From positions 128,184,891 to 128,248,890 of the forward strand of contig CM043947.1 of assembly GCA_014529385.2 (NCBI GenBank): 64,000 bases of DNA, given 5' to 3'. Shown here piece by piece: positions 49,830-60,268 of the stretch. This stretch comes from Adiantum capillus-veneris. Taxonomy: Eukaryota > Streptophyta > Polypodiopsida > Polypodiales > Pteridaceae. Numbering within the stretch: position 1 is the stretch's first letter; each line of letters opens with the position of its first letter. The notes below the pieces were generated by a model. That model saw nothing but the letters and a program-made list of their open reading frames with translations, had not been told where the DNA came from and ran no database searches. Both the position numbers and the translations under genes were made by a program.

Positions 49830-49964
49830 TGATAGCCATTTTTTCGGCTCTCATAAAATATTTTAAGAAGACACTTCATTCCACAAAAACACCCTAGCAC
49901 AATGACTAGGCTTGCTTTTTCATTGTAAATAGTGTGCATGCATTTAGGGTTTTTATCACATTTT

Positions 49965-50792
49965 TTGAAAGATGCTAGCACTTGGTTTGACTCTTTGCAT
50001 GAGGAAGTTAAGGGGAATTACACGGAAGTTTTGAATCGTTTCAAGAAATACTTCTTTGATCCCCAAAACACTCCAAAATTATGGCAAGACATTGTTTCTC
50101 ATAAGCAAAAAGACTTAGATGATTACTACTTGTACAAGCAAGAGTTTCTGCATCTTTGGGCTCTATGGATACAAAATGTTGCTAACCTTGGTGATGGTGC
50201 AGAATTTCTAAAGAAGGAGAGGTTCATAGCCAGAATCTTTCCTGACCTTAAGGTAAAAGTTGAGGCGGGTGCACCTGCTACCTTTGATGCAAATGAAACT
50301 AGGGCTGCTGAGAAATATAGGAAACTCAAGTGCTTAAAGGGAGAGGTTCCAATAGAAGGTCTCAGACCCAAAGGTAACTCACAAGCATCAACATCTAAGG
50401 AGCTTCCTGAGGTAACGGCAGAAGTGATTGAGAAGTTAAATGAATCTTTAAGCAGCCTGTCAATTCACCTTGCACAAGCTGTAGGTCCAAAGGGACAAGC
50501 AAAGAAGTCTGAAGAGCGAGATCCATCACCTAGGAGAGTCTTGCAATGTTGGAATTGCGGAGAGTCTGGACATGGGATGTATAATTGTCCTTGGCCCCAT
50601 GGGGAGCCAGGGAGACCTAACTTGAATTACCCAATGATGAATGCAGGTGAAGGAGTTGGTCAACAACCGAGGCTTCTACAAAGGCCAAATGTACCAAGAC
50701 CACATCCACAAGGGGTGGAAGGAGTTCCACCTTTGCCTGACCCAAATGTCAATGTTGTAGAAGTCACACAATCCAAAGAGGGTGACATTTAA
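49965..50792 (+). pseudogene. Element C gag with CCHC zinc knuckle
   Basis: Opens FLKDASTWFDSLHEEVKGNY, the second half of a gypsy gag capsid domain, with FLHLWALW and FIARIFPDLK further on. A zinc knuckle CWNCGESGHGMYNCPW follows (about 50549-50596), then a Pro-rich tail. The N-terminal half is missing; a related N-terminus is found at 57531. Confidence 0.8.
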
Positions 50793-51012
50793 GAAAATGG
50801 CATCAAATGTGGGCGAGGAAAAGGTAAGGAAAATGAAGGAGTAACATCACAAAGTGACCATGGACGAGGAAAGAAAGCAAAGGAAACCAAGGAAGCCAAG
50901 AGGACCTGGCGCCGCATCAACCTTCAAGACTTCCCTCTTGGACATGGTATGGCTCCCTACAACCTTATGGAGGACATGAGAGGTAAAGGTCCAAGCATAT
51001 CATGGCCTTGCA

Positions 51013-51690
51013 TTGTGCCCACAAGTTAGGAGGGAGTTAACAAAGGCACTTAGCACTAGGAGAAGGACCAAAGAAAATGTTCCTGTTGTTAAAATTGCAC
51101 ATGTCCAAATGAATGAGGATATTACACCTGTGCTAGATTTCTATATCAAGGGAAAACTAGTTAGGAAGGGTCTAGTGGATGGGGGCGCACAAATTTGCAT
51201 CATGACAGAGGACCTTATGCAGAGACTAGGCATGCACATTCATGAGACGCCTGAAATCAAAGTGAAAATGGCAAATAATAGCAAGGCTAGGTGTTTGGGA
51301 GTTTGGAAGAATGTTTCTGTGGAAGATTTCGGCATTAAGAAGACTATTGATTTCTATGTTATGTCTACAAGGGGAAATAGCTATCCATTTATCCTAGGCA
51401 GACCGTGGCTAATGAGGATGCGATTTTTGCAGGATTGGAAAAGCGGAAAGTTGATTTGTAGGAATGACAATCACAAGAAGGTTTTCTTTGACACGAAGGA
51501 GCAATGTCAAGAGGAGATCCACGAGGAATATTCTCAAAGTGAAAGCGGGGATGATTGGACCGACGACACCTCGGAAGAAGAAAGCAGCGGTAGCACTACG
51601 GAGGAGGAGTCATCCATTGAAGTCATGGGTGTAAGTTTTAGGCAAAAGTTTAAAAGAGGTAGGCCCCCAAGAGAACCAAAGTTTGCATGA
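51013..51690 (+). pseudogene. Element C aspartic protease
   Basis: VRKGLVDGGAQICIMTEDLM (about 51160) is the active-site loop with DGG in place of D[ST]G, common in this lineage. YPFILGRPWLMRMRF at about 51385 is the matching C-terminal motif. An acidic Ser-rich linker follows. It is in a different frame from gag. Confidence 0.75.
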
Positions 51691-52999
51691 TGAAGAAATT
51701 CTAGATGGTATGTTGTCAAAGACTCTTACTTGGGAGGAAAGAGAGGAATTCAAAAGTGTGCTAAGAAAGTTTCCTAGTATTTTTGCTAAAGATTATATAG
51801 ATGTACGTGGGGTGGATTCCATTCAGCACAAGATCGAGCTAAAGCCAAAGGCCAAACCTAAAGCACAAAAGCTACGAAGGTTAGGATTCATCAAGGAGCA
51901 AGCACTACTCAAATAGGTGAGGAAGATTCTAGCAGCAGGGTTCATCTACCCTGTAGAGAATTCTGAGTGGGTCTCTCCAGTTGTGGTCACTCCGAAAAAG
52001 AATGGCAAGTGGAGGGTATGTGTTGATTATTGTCCACTCAACCAGGCAACAAAAAGGGATCACTTTCCCCTCCCATTGCAAGATGAGATTCTTAATGAGG
52101 TACCAGGTAAAGAAAAGTACACCGTATGTGATGGCTACTCTAGTTACTTTCAAATAGGTATTCCATTGGAGGATCAATTAAAAACAACCTTCATCACCCC
52201 TTGGGGTTGTTTTGCTTTTATAGTCATGGCGTTTGGTTTGACAAATGCTCCAGCAGCGTTTCAATGATTCATGAACATGGTGTTTCAAGCATTCTTTGGG
52301 AATTCTATTAGAGTATTCATAGATTAATTTTGCATCTATAGCTCTAAATCATTGCATCTACAGAAGGTAGAAGAAGGCTTGAAGAAGCTATATGATATGG
52401 GAGGTCAACTCAATCCTGACAATTGCCACAAAGGTGAGGATGAAGTGATCTTGCTTGGTCACAAGGTTTCTTCCAAAGGCATTGAGGTGGATCCAGCAAA
52501 GGAAAAAGATCTCATTGAGCTACCGTCACCAAAGAGTCTCAAGGAGGTAATTTCATTTATTCAAAAGGTGAAGTACATGTCACGCTTCATTCACCTAGCA
52601 TCAGAGTTACTTCACCCCCTCCAAAAGTTGACACAACATGTAGAGTTTGCATGGTATGATGAGCTTGAAGAGTACTTTTCTTGTATAAAAATGGTTTTGG
52701 CGGAACTACCGACGCTCATGCCTCCACGTTGGGAGTTTACATTATTTGTTAGCTCAAGTGTGGGTAAGGAGACATTGGGTGCAGTATTGTTGCAGCAAGA
52801 TCCTCATAACACTAGGATGCAGCCTGTCTACTTCGCTAGCCGAGTCATGAATGCACTTGAGAAGGATTACACAGAAGCAGAATCTATGATGCTTTCTCTT
52901 GTCTTTGCAGTAGGAAAGTTTAGATCCTACCTCCTACCAAAACCCTTTATCATAATCACTATACTGAAAACTAGTTTCCTTGGGTTTCATCTCAAATGA
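51683..52999 (+). pseudogene. Element C reverse transcriptase and first RNase H
   Basis: Visible: HKIELKPKAKPKAQKLRR, WVSPVVVTPKKNGKWRVCVD, DGYSSYFQIGI, TPWGCFAFIVMAFGLTNAPA, then FQ-stop, and the catalytic box reads FID-stop-F where FIDDF is expected. VILLGHKVSSKGIEVDPAKE (connection) and TLGAVLLQQDPHN, PVYFASRVMNALEKDYTEAE (RNase H-like) follow. Stops at 51914, 52265 and 52324. Confidence 0.88.
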
Positions 53000-53169
53000 C
53001 ACTAAGTCCCAGGATTTCAAAATGGATCATGGAATTGCAAGAGTTTCAATACTCTTTCAGAGTAGAAGATAGTGTATGTGCACAATTAGCAGGGATTCTC
53101 ACCTATAGAGTGCATGAAAGGGACATCAAGGTGCCTAAAGTGAAAACCCTACCCTTACCACCACCAAGG

Positions 53170-53600
53170 CATTTACCTAATTCATTCACCTTGTTCTTTG
53201 ATGGATCATTTAAAAGGGTTCAGAAAAAGAAGGGGGAGGGCTTGTGCTGCTTGATTCAAATGGTGAGGTTGTTATGAAAGAGCATGTGAATTTGCCCGGT
53301 TCCACAAGCAACAATGAAGCAGAGTACGACATACTAATCCATGGTTTGCAGATGTGTGTTGCTCAAAAGATACGGCATCTCATGGTAAAAGGGGATGCAC
53401 TTCTCATTGCGAAGAAAATTCTAGGTATTTGGGCTTGTAAGAATGAAAGGCTAAGGCAAAAGGTTCATGCCATCCGTAAACTCTTCAATCAATTTGAAGA
53501 AGTACAATTGTATCATATTCCTATGAAACCAAATGAAGATGCTGATTTGCTTGCCCAAAAAGTAGTTGCATGTGTTGAGAGTGAAGTGCAGGTCATCATG
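53170..53600 (+). pseudogene. Element C additional RNase H domain
   Basis: FTLFFDGSFKR, then (after a frameshift near 53245) GSTSNNEAEYDILIHGLQMC, MVKGDALLIAKKI and NEDADLLAQK. The four acidic residues of RNase HI (D-E-D-D) are all kept. A second RNase H of this type after the retroviral-type one is the hallmark of Tat-lineage gypsy elements. Confidence 0.8.
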
Positions 53601-54293
53601 GCAGCAACTGTGATAAAGCAACCAAGGCACCAGGATATGGAGTCATTGGCTCCCATTGTGAGATACATTTTAGAGGGCGAGTTTCCAGAGGGCTTCACAC
53701 AGACTCAAAAGTGGAGGCTCATTAAGAAGGCGAGTTCATATTTGTTTTTGGAAGGTGTCCTCTACCAAAGGGGAAAAGATCAAGTTTGTAGGAGAATACC
53801 ATCAACCAAGGAGATTCCAGCCATTCTTGAAGGTTTGCATGAGGAAGCATATGGTGGTCATTTTGCACAGGAACTCACTGCAAAAAATATCTTTCTTGCC
53901 GGGTATGTTTGGCCAAGCTTGCACATTGATGTTCAACATTGGTGTAAAAGCTTCTACAATTGTCAGATTAATGGAAACAAGCTCCTGTTACATGGTCCAC
54001 GTAAATTAGTCCTTGCAAATGGTCCGTTTGAAAAATGGGGCATTGATGCTATGGGTCCTGGCAGGGTCCCTACATTTTAAAGAAGGCCTACTATTCACGC
54101 TACTATCAACTCATGGATTTGGATGGCAAGGAGCACCCCAAGAAGGTGAATGCGTATCGATTAAAGCCTTACTTGAGTCGAGTTCTACCAGAGGATCTAC
54201 AAGAACAACGAATAGCTACAATACCATGTAAGTCTTTGAGCTTGGTACTACAAGATGAAGATTCGATTAAGGCGCCCAATATCATGAAGGATT
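53600..54293 (+). pseudogene. Element C integrase with core deleted
   Basis: The N-terminal zinc-type region (EEAYGGHFAQELTAKNIF, WCKSFYNCQ) and FEKWGIDAMGPG, containing the first catalytic Asp, are present. The frame then jumps at 54055-54073 to the C-terminal chromatin-side domain (GPYILKKAYYSRYYQLMDLD...VNAYRLKPYL). About 200 residues with the other two catalytic acids are gone. The joint lies at two copies of GGGTCC. Confidence 0.85.
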
Positions 54294-54365
54294 GAAAAAC
54301 ACTCTCATTGGAAGGTATGCATTTTGATGGTACATGAATGTACCATCATCTAGGGAAGGGCTGAC

Positions 54366-56920
54366 TGATGGCCGTTTTTTCGGCTCTCATAAAATATTTT
54401 AAGAAGCCACTTCACCCCACAAAAACACCCTAGCACAATGACTAGGCTCGCTTTTTCATTGTAAATAGTGTGCGTGCATTTAGGGTTTTTATCATATTTT
54501 TTTATCAAATCATTAAGCGAGTCATTCGGCTAGGAGAGAAAAAAATTAATTTATTATATTACGGTCCTCTTTACATGTAAATATTTTCTATCAAATAAAA
54601 GACCTAAGTATAAAGGGTTTTTTTTTCAAAATTTTTGTATTTATATAAATATATATTCCTAGGTGTGCGTTATCAGGCCTAAGTATGCTAGCTTCCATAG
54701 CGTGTCATTCCTTATACATATTTTACTATCATTCTATCCCTTAAGCTCTACTCACACAAGCCTTGAGAAACCTTTATGTGAATTCACCTAAAAAATTCAC
54801 CCATAACCTTATCGGCTCCGTCATATTTTTTTCCATCCCTCCCGGATAAATACTCACAAGTACATAGATTTCATCTTCAAATAAATTCCATAAATCACTC
54901 AAAGTAGAGAATAATTGAGGGTCCCTTCCCTCATGATTTTCCTCCTTTTATTTTATATATTTTTACCACCATGCATCCCATGTGTCCATTTTTCATGACT
55001 AGCTAGTCTATCTTCTTATCCCACAAGTATATATTATATTTGATACTTATCCTATACGATACATGTATGCAACCTCCTTGGTAGTATTAGGTGATGGTTG
55101 ATGTATGGGGGCTCACTTGGAAGACTACAAAGGAAAAAGAATCAAACAATGGCCCACTTCAAGCCTTATTAGGTGCTGCAGGGATAGTTTTTGGCTCGAA
55201 TTTTGGCACCTTCTTTTGATCCGAATCTGAGGATGTGTCCAGAAGAGAAAATGTATTTTGTGAGCTAAAGTATTTTTCATAATTTTTTCAAAAATTTTGA
55301 ATTTAAGGAAATTTTTCCATGAAATTTATGGCCGACTTCAAAACTGCCACCTCATACACAAAAAAATCTTCATATTTCCTCTCACCCTTCCACACACCTA
55401 CTCACTCTTACACACTCATCCCTCTCTTTCCCACACCCAAACCTGCAACTCCCATGTCCTATTTCACCCTCTTCACCATTGCCACTTCTCTCACACCTCC
55501 ATAGCCCTCATCCTCCATTTCTACACCCCTATGCGCTCCCCTTTCTCTCTACATATATGTCCATATTACCATACCCTCTTCAACTTTCTAAAGAACTCCA
55601 AAAATTCAGCAAAAATCCAGGGTTAAGCTCTGCAAATGAAGGCTTTTATCATGAATTCAAGATAACATAGCTTCATTGACACGTGCAACTTTGCCATGCT
55701 GACGGCTTTTTCTACCGGTGCTGTAAAGAGGTGAATGTCAACTTCTCCAAAGCTTCAACCTCTCTTTACAAGCTTATCCCTTCTCTAACTTTGCTCATCA
55801 TATATCTCACCATTTGGTGAATGATTTTGTAAATATTTTGTAGTGATTATTACTAACCACTAACCTTATTGTAAAAATACATCCTCCACTATCTATTAGA
55901 GTAGGCACTCCCAAATTATTCACCCAATCCTCTCTCCTTTCATCCTCAATAATTCTCTTCCCTTGAGCCCACATCCATGTGACTCAAAGGATAAGAGAGA
56001 CCCACCCTCATTTAAAAAAGAAAAATATGCATAATCTTTTATTTCTTCAAATAAACTTAATTAGGTCTAATCCTAATCGGGGCTTCTAAAACCTACAAAT
56101 AGAGCCCTTCTCTCCCTTGTAAATCATCACATGATCACACTACACCACACCATTCTCCATACATAACACACCACTCTTCAAGCCTAGTTGTGAAAAGTGT
56201 GTGCATTGTAAGCGCTCTATTCTAACACTACGCATAAGTGCATGGAGAAGTTTGAAGTTAGTTATGCCATATAGAGGAGTGGAGTGATTCCATACTCTTC
56301 ATCACACTTGTAGCCTGCTCTTGTGCATAAATAAGAATTATAGTATTGGGTGCCGTATGCAACATTCTTCTCTCCAAATTGACTTCATAAGTTGGCTCAT
56401 CAGGTGGTTGAAGGTATATTGTCCTTGAAGTATATTGTGCCATTTCATGCTTGGCGGTTTGAGGGCTTGTTGAATTGTTTACCTAAAAAGTCAATTGTAA
56501 GAGGGTGCTTGGTGAGAGGGCTCCCGTGACCCTAAGACAATCTGTGTATTGGCAACAAGATGAAGTTTTGTGTTGTCTCTATGTTTCTCACCAAGCTTTG
56601 TGTGCATCTAGTCTTTAAGTCTAAGACTAAGTTGCTCAAGTTGATTTTTGCTCTTCACCTCACTCTGGTGTGGTGAATGTTTGTGTTTTGTGTGTGTGGC
56701 TATCTTGCATTCCCCTCTCTTTGTATGTTTGAGTACAAGGAGATATCACGTGCGTCCTAGTTCTCATCTACAACTAGGTGGTGTCCCTTTCTTGTTTGGA
56801 TTTTGGTTGTGGGCTGTTGTTGTCTTTGATTGTGCTTGCCCCAGCCCCAATTGAGTAGCACGGGAGCCTCGAAGGGTGTTTAGAGACCGATCTTCTTGCC
56901 GCCCGCCCCGGACTGCCTCA
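54366..56920 (+). repeat. Element C LTR (right), about 2.55 kb
   Basis: Starts TGATGGCCGTTTTTTCGG after a purine tract and matches 49830-49968 over its first 135 bp. Ends ...GACTGCCTCA, with a primer-type site beginning 4-5 bp later. CTACAAATAGAGCCC (about 56092) is a possible TATA-like box. No genes were seen; plus-strand ORFs are pyrimidine-rich artefacts. Confidence 0.75.
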
Positions 56921-56923
56921 ATT

Positions 56924-56946
56924 TTGGTGCCCCCAGTGAGGACGGC
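56924..56946 (+). other. Primer-binding site downstream of the element C LTR
   Basis: TTGGTGCCCCCAGTGAGGAC lies just right of the LTR. A primer site there means that this LTR is the 5' LTR of a second internal region as well as the 3' LTR of element C. Confidence 0.6.
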
Positions 56947-57530
56947 TTGTGTATGTTTTTGTGTAGGTTCAGCCTTTAGCATAGTCAAGTAGTTTGCATG
57001 AATCACGAAATTTTGTATGATCCTTTCATTCCTATTGCAAGGCAAAGGTACACATAATTGTTAGTACTAAGTTGTAATTTCAACGTGTAATTCGTAGAAT
57101 TTTACGTCCTCTTAGGTTGGTCGAGATATACGCTTCAGTAAATCCTTTTATTTTGCCAATCATTAGATACGACCTTAGTTTGGACGTCTACATTTTTGTT
57201 TTGTTTTAAGCATTAGGTCATGCATAGACAATGGATAATGGCCCAAGAATAGAGGTTTTTCCCTTCCATTTCACTCCACACATTAGAATAAACGTTGCAA
57301 TTAGTAGAAAGATTCATTTTCAACAACGTATGGTGTTCATGTTTGGTGCCCAAAGAGTAGGAGAAATTCTTGCTTCACCAAACCTTGTCATCCTGCCTCT
57401 TGTTGATTATCATAGATCATTTGATGTGCATGTTTTTATTTTGTTGTAGAACAAATTTTCATTTAGAAAACATTATTGTGTAGGTCTTTTTAAGAAGGAC
57501 AAAAAAAACGTGTGTCACTTTGAAATCAAT

Positions 57531-57700
57531 TCAATGGAGAGCCAACGCCAAATGTCTAGATATCCTCTTTTCTTTGGAGAGCCAGGAGAGGATACAAGAT
57601 TATTTTTAGCGAATTTCAAGATGTCTTGCCATATCAAGAGGATCGTAACTGATCAAGAACGGTGGTGCAGCCAAAGTTGTTCCAAGCTAGGAAATGCTCT
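57531..57700 (+). pseudogene. Gypsy gag N-terminus, second copy start
   Basis: MESQRQMSRYPLFFGEPGED followed by TRLFLANFKMSCHIKRI is the start of a gypsy gag (FxGxPxEDxxxFL). It ends about 57690 in unrelated sequence. It is the part missing from element C's gag, and a 600-bp leader separates it from the primer site. Confidence 0.6.
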
Positions 57701-58300
57701 ATGCCAGGCAGAGGCAGCATGTGAGTGCAGTGCAGAAGGCTAGGGCAGGTACCAAGGCCCTAGGCAACCAAAGGATAGCGGAGGTGTATGCTTGAAACGG
57801 TTTTTTAGGCCAAAAGTGTGCTACAAAGAGCCAAGCAGGTTGGTGGCCTTTTTTGCCCAGGGTGTGGGTTTTTTGTGCTAGAATGTGGTCTTTAGTGTGA
57901 TTTCCAAGCCGGTCCAGACGGCTCGTCAAACGTAGCCCCGGTGTGCAAGATATTGATGTTTAAAGCTGGAGTGTGTTCCAAATCCCCGACGGACAGGGCA
58001 GCTGGGAGCAGGTGGTGCGGGATGGTGTCAGTGTATATATGTGTAGAGCTTGAGTTACGGAGCATGCTTGTCTTTTCGGATTGCGAATCAGAGCTCTAGA
58101 TAGAAAGATGTGGTCAGTTGAAGATTTACCGAGGGCCAGGTCTGAGCCCACTTGGCTGCAATAGAGGGTGTGCCATCTGGCATCTTTTGGGTTTCACCAA
58201 GATTCTTGGTGATAGTATGTACCATGTGGAGTTAGCACAAATCAACTGCACGTCAATCGGATGCTTGGTCGGCTAGATACATGAAGATAAAGTCGGGAGC
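57701..58300. other. Spacer without recognisable genes
   Basis: GC-richer than the surroundings, with short frames lacking motifs. May be further retroelement sequence. Confidence 0.35.
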
Positions 58301-58304
58301 TGTG

Positions 58305-58591
58305 GGGTGAAAGCATGTTAACCTGTCATGCTTTTTCTTGTCCCGGAAAATGCTAACTAGCACAATTTTGACATATGCTAACTAGTACAATAACTTGAGC
58401 TACATTTCCAAGATCTATGACATATGATATATCAATAGAAAGCACTTGAAACAGGAATCCAAATGTACAACCTTCGACAAATTTTGATATTATTTGTAAA
58501 AAATTTACCGAACGCCCAACTTTTTGAAGATGTGCTAACTTGAAACTACTAACTAGCACAAAAAGCGCGACATGTTAACATGCTTTTACCC
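58305..58591. mobile_element. MITE, 287 bp
   Basis: Inverted ends of about 32 bp with a few mismatches (GGGTGAAAGCATGTTAACCT left, complement of GGGTAAAAGCATGTTAACAT right), flanked by TGTG (58301-58304 and 58592-58595). Inside are several GCTAACTAGCACA / ATGCTAACTAGT motifs. No ORF. The right end matches 29078-29120. Confidence 0.88.
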
Positions 58592-58670
58592 TGTGGGCAG
58601 TAAAAGGTTACAAATGATTTTGTTCGTTCTTGGTTGCCTCGGATCGCGGGCCTAGAAAATTGGAGAAGCG

Positions 58671-59072
58671 GTGAGGATTATGTTGAAGCAAGTCGGCAAT
58701 GCAAATTTTCATCCAGGCTTTGCGGCTTGGCAGTTTGATATTGCAGCAGTGGAAGGGAGCCTGGAAAAGAAGGCCAAAAAAATAGCTTTTTTAATTAAAA
58801 ATGGGGAGTTTTTGGAGGGGGTTCTTGGTGAGGACTCTTGGTTGGATGCCACATGGCCCAGAATGGTACCACATGCGCTGAGAGAGGCTGGCAGTTATGT
58901 GTATATGGGCTGGGCCATGGGCACCCATTGGCATACCAGGAGGTGTGGAGAGCTTGGAGCTTTTGGCTATGGTGCCGAGCGCAGGCTACGCTGCGAAGCG
59001 GAGACTGTGCAGGTTTTGGCCGGAGGGGGCAGTGCATGGTGGCACGCCCGTGTGAATGAGGAGGATGCGTAG
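58671..59072 (+). other. Unrecognised 133-codon ORF
   Basis: Opens GNANFHPGFAAWQFDIAAVE and turns Trp/Gly/Arg-rich. No family recognised. GC-richer than the neighbourhood, possibly element D or leftover gypsy sequence. Confidence 0.25.
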
Positions 59073-59465
59073 GTGGCTCCCGCATGACGGTTTGGTAGCT
59101 CCGGTGGTGATGTTGCAAGGCCGCCCGAGAGGGGGACCATTCCCGCGGCCAAAAGGCCCAAGTTTTTAAAGAAAGCTCCCCCACCCAATAGCGACATCGC
59201 TATTGGTTAGGCAAGGGAAGGAGTCCCATGGCGGCAAAGAGATGGAAGAGGAGTGAGCCAGGAGGCCGCCAAGTGGCCAAAGCAAAGCAAAATGGAAGCC
59301 GAACAAAGGGTGTCAAAGGACCAAAGAGAAAGTTTGAGGAGTCGAATAGAGATGGAAAGTCAAAGTCAAGCTAATTGAGTAGTGCAAGGCTAAGCCCAAA
59401 GAGGGTAAAAATTGAAGGATAAATAATTAAAAAAATGCTAGGGGGCAATAGAGACATCGCTAATG

Positions 59466-59487
59466 CCCCCCCCCCCCCCCCCCCCCC
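59466..59487. repeat. C22 homopolymer
   Basis: 22 consecutive C residues. Confidence 0.97.
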
Positions 59488-59609
59488 AAGTGCAAAAGAG
59501 AGAAAGAGAGCAGATGGAGCAAGGCAGTGCCCCCCTTCCCAAAAAATACCAAAAATGGGTGCCATGTGGACCAATCAAAGTGCAATTTTCCAAATTGAAC
59601 CCCCCACCC

Positions 59610-59616
59610 TATAAAA
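59610..59616 (+). promoter_or_regulatory. TATA box of element D LTR
   Basis: CCCTATAAAAGTAAAA is the best TATA match in the region, on the same strand as the gag ORF and about 560 bp before the primer site, as expected for an LTR promoter. Confidence 0.5.
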
Positions 59617-60177
59617 GTAAAAAATTAATCAAATTGGGGGTTCTTCTGAGCCTTTTTCTTGGCCTTTTGGAGTGCCGTTGGAAGTCTACAAAGGGGAGCT
59701 TTTGGATAGAGGAGTGTGCTTGTCAAGCCCTTTGCATTTTCCTTGTGTAAATGGCCATGGTGATGGCAGTGTGAGTTTGTACAGGCGTTTTGTGGAGTGC
59801 GGTTGAGTCGTTGCTGTCTCTCGTGATGTTGTTTCCCCTTCCCCCCTTCTCTTTCTCTTGCTTTCATGGTTCTCCTCGGTGCCAGCTGTGTGGAGGTGTG
59901 TGTCCCCCGGACCGACGGTGTTTTGAGTGAGAGAGTGAGATTGAGTTGTTGTGAGTGTGTGTAAGGGTGGAGAAAAACCATGGCAATAGGTGTGCGTCGT
60001 GTGGTGGTTTTGTGAAGTGTGTGAGCAGTGCTAATCGAGCAGGCGGTGGTCTTCTAGTGTGAGTTGTGTGTTTGAAGGTGTTTTCCGAGAGGATAGGGGT
60101 GTTGTGGATACCCTGAGCTATAGAGAGGCCCTTGTGTTTGTGCCGGGCGTGTTCCACCATTCCCCCTCTCCATCTTC

Positions 60178-60196
60178 TGGTGCCCCCACTGAGGAG
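60178..60196 (+). other. Element D primer-binding site
   Basis: TGGTGCCCCCACTGAGGAG, close to the TTGGTGCCCCCAGTGAGG site at 56924, so elements C and D probably use the same tRNA. Confidence 0.6.
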
Positions 60197-60268
60197 TATG
60201 CTGATGCTCCTAGTTGAAGTCGAAGCAGTGATTTTCGTGATGCCAAGGGTGCGGCCTTAGAAGAGCAG

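Larger units (their letters stand above)
49830..56920 (+). mobile_element. Element C: Ty3/gypsy (Tat-like) retrotransposon, internally deleted
   Basis: Order on the + strand: LTR fragment (49830-49968), gag without its N-terminus, protease, reverse transcriptase, RNase H, a second RNase H, integrase without core, a polypurine-like GGGAAGGG (54352-54359), LTR (54366-56920). The extra RNase H places it near the Tat lineage. The left LTR jumps from its first 135 bp straight into gag, so the primer site, leader and gag start are deleted. Many stops; not mobile. Confidence 0.85.
59200..60172 (+). repeat. Element D 5' LTR (start approximate)
   Basis: Ends ...CCCCCTCTCCA at about 60172, followed by a primer-type site. 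It has a TATA box (59610) and GT-rich U5. The last 170 bp resemble 61750-61915. A perfect 22-bp hairpin (59185-59206) and a C22 tract (59466-59487) lie in the upstream part. Confidence 0.5.

Noticed and set aside
55297-55670. Plus-strand ORFs rich in His/Pro/Ser/Thr as a secreted protein
   Set aside because: They lie in a pyrimidine-rich stretch of the element C LTR, with three overlapping frames open equally.
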